A stretch of DNA of 64,000 bases from JAKAGZ01 sp963772675 (GTDB lineage Bacteria > Bacteroidota > Ignavibacteria > Ignavibacteriales > Ignavibacteriaceae): NCBI GenBank assembly GCA_963772675.1, contig CAVYYF010000005.1:62001-126000 (forward strand), written 5' to 3'. The translations under genes and the position numbers were made by a program. The notes under the pieces are model-generated. The model was not told the origin of the DNA and made no database searches. It was given only the letters and a program-made list of their open reading frames with translations. Every line of letters starts with the position of its first letter. Position 1 is the first letter of the stretch. Positions 18,051 through 27,605 of this stretch are shown here, one piece after another.

Positions 18051-19946
18051 TTAATTGTTGAATATCACAGTAAAAGTTGATCCCATATCCTTTTCACTTT
18101 CAACTTTTATTACACCATTATTAATTTCTACATATTTCTTTACTAATGCCAGTCCAAGGCCGTTTCCTTCAAACTCTCTCTTGTGACCTACATCTTCCTG
18201 AGAAAAAGGAATAAACAGTTTTTCCAGATATTCATTTGACATTCCGATTCCTGTATCCTTAATTTCAACAAAAATTTTATCTGTCTTAAATACCACAACA
18301 TCCACTTGTCCTTGTCTGGTGTATTTTATAGCGTTTGAAATTAAATTCTGAAATATTTGTTCAAAGGTGTACTTATCTGCCATAATTTGCGCGTCATCAA
18401 GATGAGTCTGAAATTTCAAACCAATATTCTTTTCCAGGCACAGTGGCTTAAATTCTTCCACCAGATTTTTAAGTTCATTATTAAGCATAAGGGGCTCGAA
18501 CTGCGGTTGATATTTTCCGGTTTGAACAGCAGACATATTTAAAATCAAATCTATTGTTCGCATTAATCTTTTACCTGCACTTTTAACTGAATCTACAACC
18601 TGGCGTGAATCCTCATCCAGGTGTTCGCGAATCTCTTCTTCAAAAATTGATGAAGCAGCTATAATAACATTAAGGGGGGTTCTTATTTCGTGAGACATTT
18701 GTGCAAGGAACGCACTTTTCATCAGATCAGATTCTTCCGCTTTCTCTTTGGCAATAAGCAAGTCCCTTTGCATTTTGTTCTGTGCGGTAATATCTATAAC
18801 CTGCTCAATAAATTGAACCGCCTTGCCCTTTTCATTTCTATATAAAAGAACTCTATTAACAACATCTATTATGTTTCCGTTTTTTGTAACATATCTTTTT
18901 TCATAATGCCTATTATCAATTTTGCCTTCTAGTAATTCCTTGTAAATTTCTTCATCCATTGGTCTGTCTTCATAATAGGTTAGGTTTAACGTGGTCATTC
19001 CCTCCAATTCTTTGTCCCTGTATCCCAAAGTTCTCCCGAAAGCAATATTTGTTTTGATGATTCTGCGGTCCGTGGATGTAATAACCATGCCGATCGGCGC
19101 AATATTGAACAACAGGCGAAATTGTTCTTCACTCTTTTTTAATGACGCTTCTGCCAATCGCCTCTGGTTAATTTCTAAATTTAATTCACCTAGTTTGTCT
19201 CTAAAAGCTGTTTTTAATTTATTATTTAGGTGAATAACCTGTGAATTTGATTCTTCAAGTTTTTCGGCTATGCTATTGAATGAGTTTGCAATAAGAGAAA
19301 ATTCATCCCTTCGTTTTATCTTAATTCTCTGTCCGTAATCCCCTCCTGCTATTTTTTTTGTACTTTTCAAAATTGAGCTAAACGGTCTGGTAATTAAAAA
19401 ACTAATAAAAATTGTTAATAAAATTCCGCCAAGAAAAATTGAGGCCGCTATAATAGCAAATTCTCTCCTGGCTAACTTTTCTGCTTTTATAAATTTTACC
19501 TTTGAAAATCCAAAAGATATGTCCCCTATATATTTACCATCATGCGTAATCGGTGCAACAACATTTGTCAATGTGTCTTCTTCATGGGTGTAAACAGAAC
19601 TTTTTTTCGCTTGTGAAACTCCTTTTGACAGCGCCAGACCGTAATTTATTTTTTTCTTTATTTTTCCTTTTGAATTGGTCACTATAAGATATGCAAGCTC
19701 GTTATCTTTCATCATTCTGGTCAGGGCGTCTTCGATCCAAAGGCTATCCCTGGTGGTAAGATATGCTTCGGCACTAGTAATTAAGTTTTGCTTAAATAGC
19801 TCCACCTGTTTTTTCTCGGCCGCTTTATGGTTTTTAAGTACATTATGGAGAGAATAAAAGTAAAAAGCTATTGATGCAACAGCAATAAGAACTGCTATTG
19901 AAAAAACTATCTTATATTTAAGAGGCCTTAATTTTGACCGTGGCAT
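18051..19946 (-). CDS. PAS-containing membrane histidine kinase
   Basis: 631 residues. Order: TM about 11-31, small extracytoplasmic sensor (35-160), TM about 164-186, HAMP about 186-240, PAS about 270-385 (EEQFRLLFNIAPIGMVIT), HisKA with QMSHEIRTPLNVI (His419), HATPase with LISNAIKYTRQG, DTGIGMS and GNGLGLALVKKYV. There is no receiver domain. It converges tail-to-tail with the broken DUF4900-like copy (4-nt gap) and is followed upstream by aspS with no obvious cognate regulator beside it. The signal is unknown. Confidence 0.92.
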   Translation of the reverse strand: MPRSKLRPLKYKIVFSIAVLIAVASIAFYFYSLHNVLKNHKAAEKKQVELFKQNLITSAEAYLTTRDSLWIEDALTRMMKDNELAYLIVTNSKGKIKKKINYGLALSKGVSQAKKSSVYTHEEDTLTNVVAPITHDGKYIGDISFGFSKVKFIKAEKLARREFAIIAASIFLGGILLTIFISFLITRPFSSILKSTKKIAGGDYGQRIKIKRRDEFSLIANSFNSIAEKLEESNSQVIHLNNKLKTAFRDKLGELNLEINQRRLAEASLKKSEEQFRLLFNIAPIGMVITSTDRRIIKTNIAFGRTLGYRDKELEGMTTLNLTYYEDRPMDEEIYKELLEGKIDNRHYEKRYVTKNGNIIDVVNRVLLYRNEKGKAVQFIEQVIDITAQNKMQRDLLIAKEKAEESDLMKSAFLAQMSHEIRTPLNVIIAASSIFEEEIREHLDEDSRQVVDSVKSAGKRLMRTIDLILNMSAVQTGKYQPQFEPLMLNNELKNLVEEFKPLCLEKNIGLKFQTHLDDAQIMADKYTFEQIFQNLISNAIKYTRQGQVDVVVFKTDKIFVEIKDTGIGMSNEYLEKLFIPFSQEDVGHKREFEGNGLGLALVKKYVEINNGVIKVESEKDMGSTFTVIFNN

Positions 19947-20009
19947 AAGATGTTTCCCCTTCGTTTTTTGAACTTAAAATAATAAAATAGCAATAATAAA
20001 TCATTAACG

Positions 20010-21779
20010 CTATTGTCTTATTCTTAAATGCAATTCTTTTAATTGTTCCTCACTTACATTTGAAGGTGAATCATCCATTAATGAAACTGCGCTGGATGTT
20101 TTAGGAAAAGCTATTACTTCACGTATTGAATTTTCTCCGGCAAATATCATTGCCATTCTATCAAACCCGAATGCAATTCCTCCGTGCGGGGGTGCACCAT
20201 ATTTAAAAGCATTCATAAGGAAGCCAAATTTTTGTTCCGCTTCTTCTTCGGAAATTCCAAGTGCCCTGAACATTTTTGCCTGAAGGTCCGCATTATGAAT
20301 TCTTATGCTTCCCCCAGCTATTTCACTTCCGTTTAAAACAAGATCGTATGCTCGTGCCTTAACTTTTCCGGAATTTTTTCCCATCAGCGGAATATCTTCT
20401 AATCTTGGGGAAGTAAATGGGTGATGCATTGCATAAAACCTCTTTGTTTCTTCATCCCACTCGAAAAGGGGAAAATCTGTTACCCATAATAATTTCGGTT
20501 CAGTATCTTTTTTAACAAGGTCCAAACGTTTGCCCATTTCAAGCCGAAGATTACCCATAATTGAAAGAGCTTTTAATTTAGATCCTGTTATAATAAAAAT
20601 TAAGTCACCCGGTTTGGCGTTTAAAACATTGATAAGATTTTTCTTTTCTTCATCTGTGAAAAATTTTGCAACCGGTGCTTCAAGTTCAGACTCTTTAACG
20701 CGCATCCAGATAAGTCCGCCCGCACCCCATTTTTTCACTGTGTCGGTCAAAACGTCCAGTTGATTTCTTGTGTATTCGCCGCAGCCGGGCGCAACAAGCC
20801 CTGTTACTATTCCATTACTTTCTATTTGATCTTTAAATACTTTAAAACCTGAATTTTTAAAAACATCATTCAGCGTTACCATTTGTAAATCAAACCTGGC
20901 ATCAGGTTTATCGCTTCCATATTTTTCCATTGCTTCGTCAAAGGTAAATCGTGGAATTGGGGTTTTCATATCTTTGTTCCAGATTTCTTTAAACAAAACC
21001 TTCATCAATCCTTCAACAATTTGGAAAATGTTTTCCTGATCAACAAAGGACATCTCAACATCTATCTGCGTAAATTCAGGCTGTCGGTCAGCCCGGAGAT
21101 CTTCATCTCTGAAACATTTTACTATCTGAAAATATCTGTCAAAGCCGGAAACCATTAATATTTGTTTATACTGCTGCGGTGATTGAGGCAATGCATAAAA
21201 TTTCCCTTTGTGAATTCTGCTTGGCACGAGATAATCACGCGCTCCTTCAGGTGTACTTTTCATTAACACCGGAGTTTCAATTTCAACAAATTTGTTTTCA
21301 TCAAAATATTTTCTGGTTACCTGATACATTCTATGCCGCAAAATAAGATTGTTCTGCACTTTCGGACGGCGAAGATCGAGGTAACGATATTTTAATCTGA
21401 GGTCTTCGCTTGTATCAATTTCATCTTTTATCTGGAAAGGAGGCGTTGTAGCTTCATTTAAAATAGTTAGCTTGTTTACCATTACATCAACAGTACCTGT
21501 AAGTAGTTCCGTATTATCTGTGTCAGCGGGTCGTCTTCTTACTTTTCCTTCAATAGAAACAACAAATTCATTTCTTAATGCACCCGCTTCCTTGTGCGCT
21601 GTTTTATCGTATGTCGGTTCGAAAACAACCTGGGTTATGCCGTATCTGTCTCTGAGGTCTATAAATATTACGCCTCCAAGATCGCGTCTCCGGTCGACCC
21701 AACCGTTCAACACAACTGTTTCTCCAATGTTTGTCTCGCGCAATTCGCCGCATGTGTGTGTTCGCTGCTTAAAACTCAT
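20010..21779 (-). CDS. aspS: Aspartyl-tRNA synthetase
   Basis: 589 residues, the usual length for bacterial AspRS. It has an OB-fold anticodon-binding domain at the N-terminus (LRETNIGETVVLNGWVDRRR), class II motif 2 (CFRDEDLRADRQPEFTQIDV), a bacterial insertion (about 290-420) and motif 3 (HGGIAFGFDRMAMIFAG), followed by the family ending IREVIAFPKTSSAVSLM. It charges tRNA-Asp with aspartate, and possibly tRNA-Asn in a non-discriminating mode, which cannot be decided here. It is divergent from the nucleoside phosphorylase gene across 191 bp. Confidence 0.97.
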   Translation of the reverse strand: MSFKQRTHTCGELRETNIGETVVLNGWVDRRRDLGGVIFIDLRDRYGITQVVFEPTYDKTAHKEAGALRNEFVVSIEGKVRRRPADTDNTELLTGTVDVMVNKLTILNEATTPPFQIKDEIDTSEDLRLKYRYLDLRRPKVQNNLILRHRMYQVTRKYFDENKFVEIETPVLMKSTPEGARDYLVPSRIHKGKFYALPQSPQQYKQILMVSGFDRYFQIVKCFRDEDLRADRQPEFTQIDVEMSFVDQENIFQIVEGLMKVLFKEIWNKDMKTPIPRFTFDEAMEKYGSDKPDARFDLQMVTLNDVFKNSGFKVFKDQIESNGIVTGLVAPGCGEYTRNQLDVLTDTVKKWGAGGLIWMRVKESELEAPVAKFFTDEEKKNLINVLNAKPGDLIFIITGSKLKALSIMGNLRLEMGKRLDLVKKDTEPKLLWVTDFPLFEWDEETKRFYAMHHPFTSPRLEDIPLMGKNSGKVKARAYDLVLNGSEIAGGSIRIHNADLQAKMFRALGISEEEAEQKFGFLMNAFKYGAPPHGGIAFGFDRMAMIFAGENSIREVIAFPKTSSAVSLMDDSPSNVSEEQLKELHLRIRQ

Positions 21780-21970
21780 TTCCGGGAATAGACTCCTTTA
21801 TCAAATTTTAGGTGTAAAAATACACAAAAAATGTTAAAAGAATGAAAGTGTCCTTCACATAACTACTATTTACAGGGTTATTTTTCTTTTAATAGACAAC
21901 TGGCAATTATATTGTTATTTTTTTCTGTTAAATTTGTAAAACGATTTATTCAGATTATCCGGTATATAAA

Positions 21971-22987
21971 ATGAATCCAGTCGAACTTATCCGCAAGAAA
22001 AGAGACGGAAACACTCTGACGAAAGAAGAAATTAATTTCTTAATTAATAACTACACAAAAAACAAAATCCCGGATTACCAATTCTCCGCTCTTCTAATGG
22101 CGATTTTTCTGAAAGGCATGACAACAGAGGAAACCGCCGCACTTACAGAATCTATGCTATACAGCGGAAGGGTTATTAATCTATCTTCTATTAAAGGAAC
22201 GAAGGTCGATAAGCATTCTACGGGTGGTGTGGGAGATAAAACCTCATTAATTCTTGCACCGATTGTCGCAGCTGCTGGAGTAAACGTACCAATGATTTCC
22301 GGCCGAGGACTCGGGCATACAGGAGGCACTCTCGATAAGCTTGAATCAATTCCCGGCTTCAGAACCAATCTTTCTTTATCTGAATATAAAAAAGTAATTA
22401 GAAATTGCGGCGCTGTTCTAATCGGCCAGACAAAGGACATTGCACCAGCAGATAAACTTATCTATTCACTTCGCGATGTTACTGCAACTGTTGAATCTAT
22501 TCCCTTGATTACCGCAAGCATAATGAGCAAAAAATTAGCTGAAGGAATTGACGGACTCGTGCTCGACGTAAAAACAGGCAGTGGCGCTTTTATGCGCGAG
22601 ACTTCAGATGCTATTGCGTTGGCAAATTCATTAATAAATACCGCAAAAACATTTAACAAAAAGGTGATCGGCTTTATTACGGATATGAACCAGCCGCTTG
22701 GAAATTATATCGGAAACTGGCTTGAGGTTTATGAATCAGTAAAAGTACTGCAGGGAGAAATAAGGGGTGACTTACTAGAACTTAGTGTAAATTTATCCGG
22801 TGCGATGATTTATCTTGGCGGAAAGGCTACTACAATTGAAGAGGGAATTGAGATTTCTCAATCATTAATTGATAACGGAAAAGCATTTGAAAAATTCTGT
22901 GAAATGGTAAAAGTCACAGAACGGAAAAGTAAACTACATCGAAAATCCGGAAAAATACCAGAAATCAAAAGTTGTGGAAAAAATTAA
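21971..22987 (+). CDS. Pyrimidine-nucleoside phosphorylase, main part
   Basis: Residues 1-330 of a thymidine/pyrimidine-nucleoside phosphorylase, which splits (deoxy)uridine or thymidine with phosphate. Seen: MNPVELIRKKRDGNTLT, the family signature SGRGLGHTGGTLDKLESIPG, KHSTGGVGDKTS (phosphate site) and LVLDVKTGSGAFM. After FCEMVK the frame goes wrong and ends at 22987. Removing one A from the run at about 22909-22912 restores SQNGKVNYIENPEKYQ and continues into the next entry, for a total of 434 residues, the normal size. Confidence 0.9.
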   Translation: MNPVELIRKKRDGNTLTKEEINFLINNYTKNKIPDYQFSALLMAIFLKGMTTEETAALTESMLYSGRVINLSSIKGTKVDKHSTGGVGDKTSLILAPIVAAAGVNVPMISGRGLGHTGGTLDKLESIPGFRTNLSLSEYKKVIRNCGAVLIGQTKDIAPADKLIYSLRDVTATVESIPLITASIMSKKLAEGIDGLVLDVKTGSGAFMRETSDAIALANSLINTAKTFNKKVIGFITDMNQPLGNYIGNWLEVYESVKVLQGEIRGDLLELSVNLSGAMIYLGGKATTIEEGIEISQSLIDNGKAFEKFCEMVKVTERKSKLHRKSGKIPEIKSCGKN

Positions 22988-23276
22988 ATCGGAAAAAACC
23001 GGTTTTGTAAAAGCGATAGATACCTTTGGACTGGGAATGGCGGCACTTGAACTTGGCGCAGGCAGAATGAAAAAAGAAGATAAGATAGAACCTAAAGCCG
23101 GAATCATCTTCTACCCAAAGATTGGTGATCAATTAAAAAGGGGTGATTTAATAGCAGAAATTCACTGTGAATCAGCAAAAAAAATTGATTTAGTATCTAA
23201 AAATTTATTTAATGTTATAGAGTTCAGCAATACAGAAATATTAAGGCCTGAACTAATTAAAAAAATTCTATACTAA
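22974..23276 (+). CDS. Pyrimidine-nucleoside phosphorylase, C-terminal part
   Basis: This is the C-terminal domain of the same enzyme (FGLGMAALELGAGRMKKED, AGIIFYPKIGDQLKRGDLIAEIH), in the next frame. The whole interval 21971-23276 is one base longer than a multiple of three, so a single inserted base explains the split. It is probably not an independent gene. Confidence 0.85.
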   Translation: MEKIKSEKTGFVKAIDTFGLGMAALELGAGRMKKEDKIEPKAGIIFYPKIGDQLKRGDLIAEIHCESAKKIDLVSKNLFNVIEFSNTEILRPELIKKILY

Positions 23277-23345
23277 TTTTGATTATTATAGAAGCCAAAA
23301 AAAAGAAACAGTGGTGCAAGAGTTGAAGAAATTAAAAAATCTCAG

Positions 23346-23373
23346 GTAGGGACGGAACACGACTCGTCCCCAC
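23346..23373. repeat. Small inverted repeat
   Basis: GTAGGGACG and CGTCCCCAC face each other across 10 nt with one mismatch. It lies in a 186-bp gap with no gene and has the look of a dispersed GTAGGGACG repeat of the kind scattered in many genomes. There is no T-run after it, so it is unlikely to be a terminator. Confidence 0.4.
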
Positions 23374-23462
23374 TATTATAATTACCTTCCCGTTTAACGA
23401 TTGTAAGAAAATTAAAATATCTTTCTATTAAAAATTCATTTCTAAAATAAAGGGAGGACCAT

Positions 23463-24332
23463 ATGTTGTTTATAATTTCCTTGATTGCCGCGGTTGCAGC
23501 TTATTTTTCTTTTAAAAATTATAAAAGAAAAATGATGAAACGAGAAGAGAGTTTTTCTCTGTTGGCAATGCTCCTTGCCGGACTAATTGCTTTTGCTCAA
23601 TGCTGGACAATAGTTCCTGCTGGCCACGTAGGCGTCATCGATTTTTTCGGGAACGTTAGCGACAACACTCTTTACCCCGGGGTAAATTTTGTTAATCCGA
23701 TGGCTAATGTTGTAAAATTTGATGCACGCACACAAGAGCTGAAAGAGACAATGTCAGTGCCTTCAAAAGAAGGGTTGAGCATTGATCTTGAGCTAAGTTT
23801 ACTTTTCAGCCTCAGCTTCGAAAATGCAAATAAGATATATAAAACTGTCGGAGAAGATTATGTTGAAAGAATTATTGTGCCTCAATTTCGTTCAGTTGTC
23901 AGGGGCGTAACAGCGCAATATGATGCAAAGGCTCTTTACACTGCCGAGAGAGAACAGCTTTCAAAACAAATTGAAACCGATCTTTCGAAACTTGTTGGTC
24001 CACGAGGAATTAATATAGAATCAACCCCGATGCGTCAAATAACGCTGCCCCCGGGACTAACTTCATCCATTGAAGAAAAACTTAAAGCCGACCAGGATAG
24101 TCAGAGAATGCAGTTTGTTTTGTTGAAAGAAAAACAGGAAGCTGAAAGAAAAAGAATCGAGGCACAGGGCATAGCCGACTTTCAGACAATAGTTTCCAAA
24201 GGAATAAGCGATCAGTTATTAAAATGGAAAGGGATCGAAGCAACTGAAAAACTTGCTGGCTCACAAAACACTAAAATTGTTGTGATTGGAGCAGGAAAAG
24301 ATGGATTACCTTTAATTCTTGGTGGAAACTGA
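23463..24332 (+). CDS. SPFH/prohibitin-family membrane protein
   Basis: 289 residues. Two N-terminal hydrophobic segments (about 1-18 and 28-48) are followed by an SPFH/Band 7 domain beginning TIVPAGHVGVIDFFGNV (about 50-210) and a Glu/Arg/Lys coiled coil (about 215-250). This architecture fits prohibitin-like proteins that form rings at the inner membrane and modulate proteases such as FtsH. A strong ribosome site (AGGGAGG) precedes the start. It appears to be monocistronic with a terminator downstream. Confidence 0.9.
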   Translation: MLFIISLIAAVAAYFSFKNYKRKMMKREESFSLLAMLLAGLIAFAQCWTIVPAGHVGVIDFFGNVSDNTLYPGVNFVNPMANVVKFDARTQELKETMSVPSKEGLSIDLELSLLFSLSFENANKIYKTVGEDYVERIIVPQFRSVVRGVTAQYDAKALYTAEREQLSKQIETDLSKLVGPRGINIESTPMRQITLPPGLTSSIEEKLKADQDSQRMQFVLLKEKQEAERKRIEAQGIADFQTIVSKGISDQLLKWKGIEATEKLAGSQNTKIVVIGAGKDGLPLILGGN

Positions 24333-24348
24333 TTTTTCACTTCATTAT

Positions 24349-24392
24349 CTCCGGGATATTTATAGATTATACTTCGATCCCGGAGGTTTTTT
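24349..24392 (+). terminator. Terminator after the SPFH gene
   Basis: A 9-bp stem, CTCCGGGAT (24349-24357) with ATCCCGGAG (24377-24385), is followed by a run of six T. It lies 17 nt after the SPFH stop and separates that gene from the heme operon. Confidence 0.8.
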
Positions 24393-24451
24393 CATTAGGG
24401 GATAAAAACATAATAAGATCAGAAAAATATAATCAAAACTCATAAATATTG

Positions 24452-24467
24452 ATGACTTTAGAGTCAT
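24452..24467. promoter_or_regulatory. Dyad upstream of the heme operon (candidate operator)
   Basis: ATGACT-TTAG-AGTCAT is a 16-bp dyad with perfect 6-bp arms. It lies 65 nt upstream of the first gene of the heme operon and just upstream of a promoter-like sequence. TetR-type repressors bind such dyads, and the operon encodes a TetR-HemD fusion. That it is the operator of that protein is a hypothesis. Confidence 0.35.
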
Positions 24468-24474
24468 TTTTTAA

Positions 24475-24505
24475 TTGCGCCTAATTACTGCATTCCTTAA
24501 TTTTG
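24475..24505 (+). promoter_or_regulatory. Bacteroidota-type promoter of the heme operon
   Basis: TTG at 24475-24477 and TAATTTTG at 24498-24505 (20 nt between) fit the TTTG / TAnnTTTG promoter form of Bacteroidota. The site is 28 nt upstream of the ccsA/hemX start. Whether this lineage uses that form is assumed. Confidence 0.35.
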
Positions 24506-24532
24506 TACTGATTAGTCAATAAGGGTTTTGTT

Positions 24533-25357
24533 ATGATCAATTTTATCGATTTTCTCAACTGGGTTCTGCCTGTATTTTATATCGTAACTTTTGCGATATA
24601 TTCTTATGATTTTATGACAGGGAAAAAGGAGCTGGCAAACTCTAAAAGACTTTTCCTTTTTATTACACTCCTTTTTCACGCTGTGTATTTAATAGTAAGA
24701 ACTATTTATTTCGGACACCCGCCAATTACAAATGTGTTTGAAATATTTACTGTACTGGCATTTGCTGTAAGTTTTTCATACTTCATTTTGGAGCTAGTAA
24801 CCGACATACGGGGAACGGGGCCCTTTATAATAATTATTTCAATTTTATTTCAAATTATTTCTTCAATAGAAATTGAACACATTGTTGCAGTGAAACAGGT
24901 ATTAAAAAGCAATTTACTTGGCGTTCACGTTTTCAGCGCACTGGTTGGTTATTCTGGTATTACAATCTCTGCTGTTTACGGATTTCTTTACTTAATGCTC
25001 TACAAAGAAATTAAATTAAATCAGTTCGGATTAATTTTTGACCGTCTGCCGAACCTTGAAATTCTTGAAAGACTAAGTTTTTCTTCAGCAGTAATAGGGT
25101 TTGTGCTTCTGACCTGTGCAATTGTAATCGGTTTAATCTGGCTGCCACGAGCATTTCCTAATTTTTCTTATGCTGATCCGAAATTAATAGGAACATCTAT
25201 CGTATGGATACTTTATGGAATTGGAATAACAAGCAAACTGCTTGGAAAGTGGCGTGGAAAGAAAGTAGTTATTTTTTCAATCATTGGTTTTGTGATAGCC
25301 ATTCTCTCAACTATGTTGAGCAACTTTTTGTCATTAAGTTTTCATTCTTTCTATTAA
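24533..25357 (+). CDS. HemX/CcsA-type cytochrome assembly membrane protein
   Basis: 274 residues with about eight hydrophobic helices. The core LGVHVFSALVGYSGITISAVYGFLYL matches the CcsA/HemX (YpjD-like) family, including the conserved His in GVHV. I do not see the tryptophan-rich WWD heme motif of true CcsA, so HemX-like is the better fit; HemX is known in Bacillus to tune HemA level. It is the first gene of the heme operon, 6 nt before hemA. Whether it handles heme for cytochrome c or regulates HemA cannot be told from sequence. Confidence 0.8.
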   Translation: MINFIDFLNWVLPVFYIVTFAIYSYDFMTGKKELANSKRLFLFITLLFHAVYLIVRTIYFGHPPITNVFEIFTVLAFAVSFSYFILELVTDIRGTGPFIIIISILFQIISSIEIEHIVAVKQVLKSNLLGVHVFSALVGYSGITISAVYGFLYLMLYKEIKLNQFGLIFDRLPNLEILERLSFSSAVIGFVLLTCAIVIGLIWLPRAFPNFSYADPKLIGTSIVWILYGIGITSKLLGKWRGKKVVIFSIIGFVIAILSTMLSNFLSLSFHSFY

Positions 25358-25363
25358 TCTGCC

Positions 25364-26650
25364 ATGAATTTATTAGCTGTTTCAATAAATCATCGCACAG
25401 CACCTGTTGAATTACGGGAAGCCTTATATCTTGGCAACGAAGATATTAAAAATCTGATCGGTTCGGCAAAAGAAAAACTTCTCAGCGAAGGATTCGTTCT
25501 TTGCACTTGTAACAGAACTGAGGTTTACGGTTTCCCCATTGACAAAAACACCAGCTATTTCGATATGCAGAATTTTGTTATTGATAAAAAATCTTCATTT
25601 AATATTAACCCGGAACATTTTCAAAGTTTCCTTTCCCGCGAAGCTGTTAAACATTTATTTAGTGTCATTACTGGTATTGATTCTTTATTAGTTGGAGACA
25701 ACCAGATTTTTAAACAGGTGAAAGACTCGTTCTTGTTATCCGATGAAATGTCTTTCGCCGGATTCCTGATGAAACGTATTTTTGATTTTGCTTTAATTGC
25801 CGGCAAGCGCGCCTTAACCGAAACAGAGATCAGCGAAGGCGCAGTAACTGTAAGCTATTCTGCTGTTCAATTAATTGAAAAGATATTTTCCTCGTTAAAT
25901 AAAAAATCTGCTTTGGTAATTGGAGCAGGTGAATCAGGTGAATTGGCCGCAAAGCATCTTCAAGATAGAGGTATCGGCGCGCTGGCAATTACAAACAGAA
26001 CCATAGAAAAAGCAGAAAAGCTTGCACAATCACTAAATTCCAAAATCATTCCTTTTACAAATTTTAAAGAGCACCTGCATGAATTTGATATAGTTATAAG
26101 CGCAACGAGTTCTCCTGACTTAATTCTTACAAAAGCCGACATCAAATCAGCAATGAAAAAAAGGAGTAATGCGTCTCTCGTGTTAATGGATATTGCTGTG
26201 CCGAGAGATATCGACCCTGATTCAAAAAACCTGGATTATGTTTTTTATCACGACATTGACTCTTTAAACATTATTGTTGAACAAAATCTGGCAAAAAGAA
26301 AAGCGGAAATCCCTAAAGTAGAAAAAATAATTGAGGAAGAAGTTGACAATTTATTTAACTGGTATAATTCCCTGCAGGCGGCACCAACAATAAAGAACCT
26401 GAGGGATCATTTTGAAAATATCCGGCTAGAAGAGGTTGAAAAAAATAAGAATAAATTTTCCACCGATGATCAGGAAAAATTAGAGATCGTTACAAAAAGG
26501 ATTATTAACAAAATCCTTCATCAGCCAACAATTGAATTAAGAAAATCTGCAGAATCAGGAGAAAACACAACCGAATCAGCAGTGCGTATTGGAATCTTAC
26601 GCGACCTATTTGGAATTGATAATCACGGAAAAAACGAAGAAAAAAAATAA
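25364..26650 (+). CDS. hemA: Glutamyl-tRNA reductase
   Basis: 428 residues. It reduces glutamyl-tRNA to glutamate-1-semialdehyde, the first committed step of C5 tetrapyrrole synthesis. Seen: N-terminal SINHRTAPVELRE, catalytic Cys in LCTCNRTEVYG (about residue 48), the substrate-recognition HLFSVITGIDSLLVGDNQI, the NADPH-binding VIGAGESGELAAKHL and the C-terminal dimerisation helix. It partners with HemL, encoded at 45182. Confidence 0.96.
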   Translation: MNLLAVSINHRTAPVELREALYLGNEDIKNLIGSAKEKLLSEGFVLCTCNRTEVYGFPIDKNTSYFDMQNFVIDKKSSFNINPEHFQSFLSREAVKHLFSVITGIDSLLVGDNQIFKQVKDSFLLSDEMSFAGFLMKRIFDFALIAGKRALTETEISEGAVTVSYSAVQLIEKIFSSLNKKSALVIGAGESGELAAKHLQDRGIGALAITNRTIEKAEKLAQSLNSKIIPFTNFKEHLHEFDIVISATSSPDLILTKADIKSAMKKRSNASLVLMDIAVPRDIDPDSKNLDYVFYHDIDSLNIIVEQNLAKRKAEIPKVEKIIEEEVDNLFNWYNSLQAAPTIKNLRDHFENIRLEEVEKNKNKFSTDDQEKLEIVTKRIINKILHQPTIELRKSAESGENTTESAVRIGILRDLFGIDNHGKNEEKK

Positions 26651-26652
26651 TT

Positions 26653-27597
26653 ATGGCAAAACAGAAAATTATAATCGGATCCCGTGGGAGTGAACTTGCA
26701 TTATGGCAGGCAAAATTTGTAAAAAAAGAACTTGAGAAGAAGAACAAAGACGTTTCCGTTGAAATTAAAATTATTAAAACCAAAGGGGATAAAATTCTTG
26801 ATGTTGCTCTCTCAAAAATCGGTGACAAAAGTTTATTCACCAAAGAACTTGAAAATGAATTGCTTGCAAAAAGAATCGATCTGGCCGTTCACAGCTTAAA
26901 AGATGTTCAGACACAACTACCAAAAGGATTAAAACTTGCAGCAATAACAAAGCGCCACGCCGTTGAGGACGTTTTGATTGCAAGGAAAAAAGGGATGACA
27001 ATCAATAAACTTCCTGAAAACGCAGTTGTCGGAACAGGTTCTTTGAGAAGAAGAAGCCAGTTATTACATCTTCGCCCGGATATTAAGACAGAAGAACTTC
27101 GCGGGAATGTTCAGTCTAGGTTGAAAAAATTTAAAGAATCGAAATGGGACGGAATAATTCTTGCACGTGCAGGAATCGAAAGAATGAAATTGCAAAAACA
27201 TATTTCCTCTTATATAAGTAAGGATAAAATGCTTCCTGCTGTGGGACAGGGTGCTCTCGCCATCGAAATTCACAAAGACAACAAGTTTGTTGAAAAAATT
27301 CTTCAGTCTATTCATCACGAAAAAACCTACATCTCCGTTCTTGCTGAAAGAGCTTTATTGAGAACGCTAGAGGGTGGATGCCAGGTACCAATTGGTGCTT
27401 ATGCCGAAGTAAAATCATCAGGCCTTTACCTTGATGCGTTGGTCGGAAACCTTGATGGGACAATTACTTTCCGCAAGAAAATGCGCGGCAGCAAAAAAAA
27501 TCCAGAAAAGTTAGGCAAACTATTAGCGAAGGACCTCATGAAAGCCGGCGCAAAAGAGATTTTATTTGAAATTTATAAAAGTGTTAGAATTAAATAA
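26653..27597 (+). CDS. hemC: Porphobilinogen deaminase
   Basis: 314 residues; builds hydroxymethylbilane from four porphobilinogens. Seen: GSRGSELALWQAKFV at the N-terminus, AVHSLKDVQTQLP, GTGSLRRRSQLLHLRPD, and the dipyrromethane-cofactor Cys243 in LEGGCQVPIGAYAE. It starts 2 nt after the hemA stop, so the two are probably coupled. Confidence 0.97.
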   Translation: MAKQKIIIGSRGSELALWQAKFVKKELEKKNKDVSVEIKIIKTKGDKILDVALSKIGDKSLFTKELENELLAKRIDLAVHSLKDVQTQLPKGLKLAAITKRHAVEDVLIARKKGMTINKLPENAVVGTGSLRRRSQLLHLRPDIKTEELRGNVQSRLKKFKESKWDGIILARAGIERMKLQKHISSYISKDKMLPAVGQGALAIEIHKDNKFVEKILQSIHHEKTYISVLAERALLRTLEGGCQVPIGAYAEVKSSGLYLDALVGNLDGTITFRKKMRGSKKNPEKLGKLLAKDLMKAGAKEILFEIYKSVRIK

Positions 27598-27605
27598 CCA
27601 ATTTT

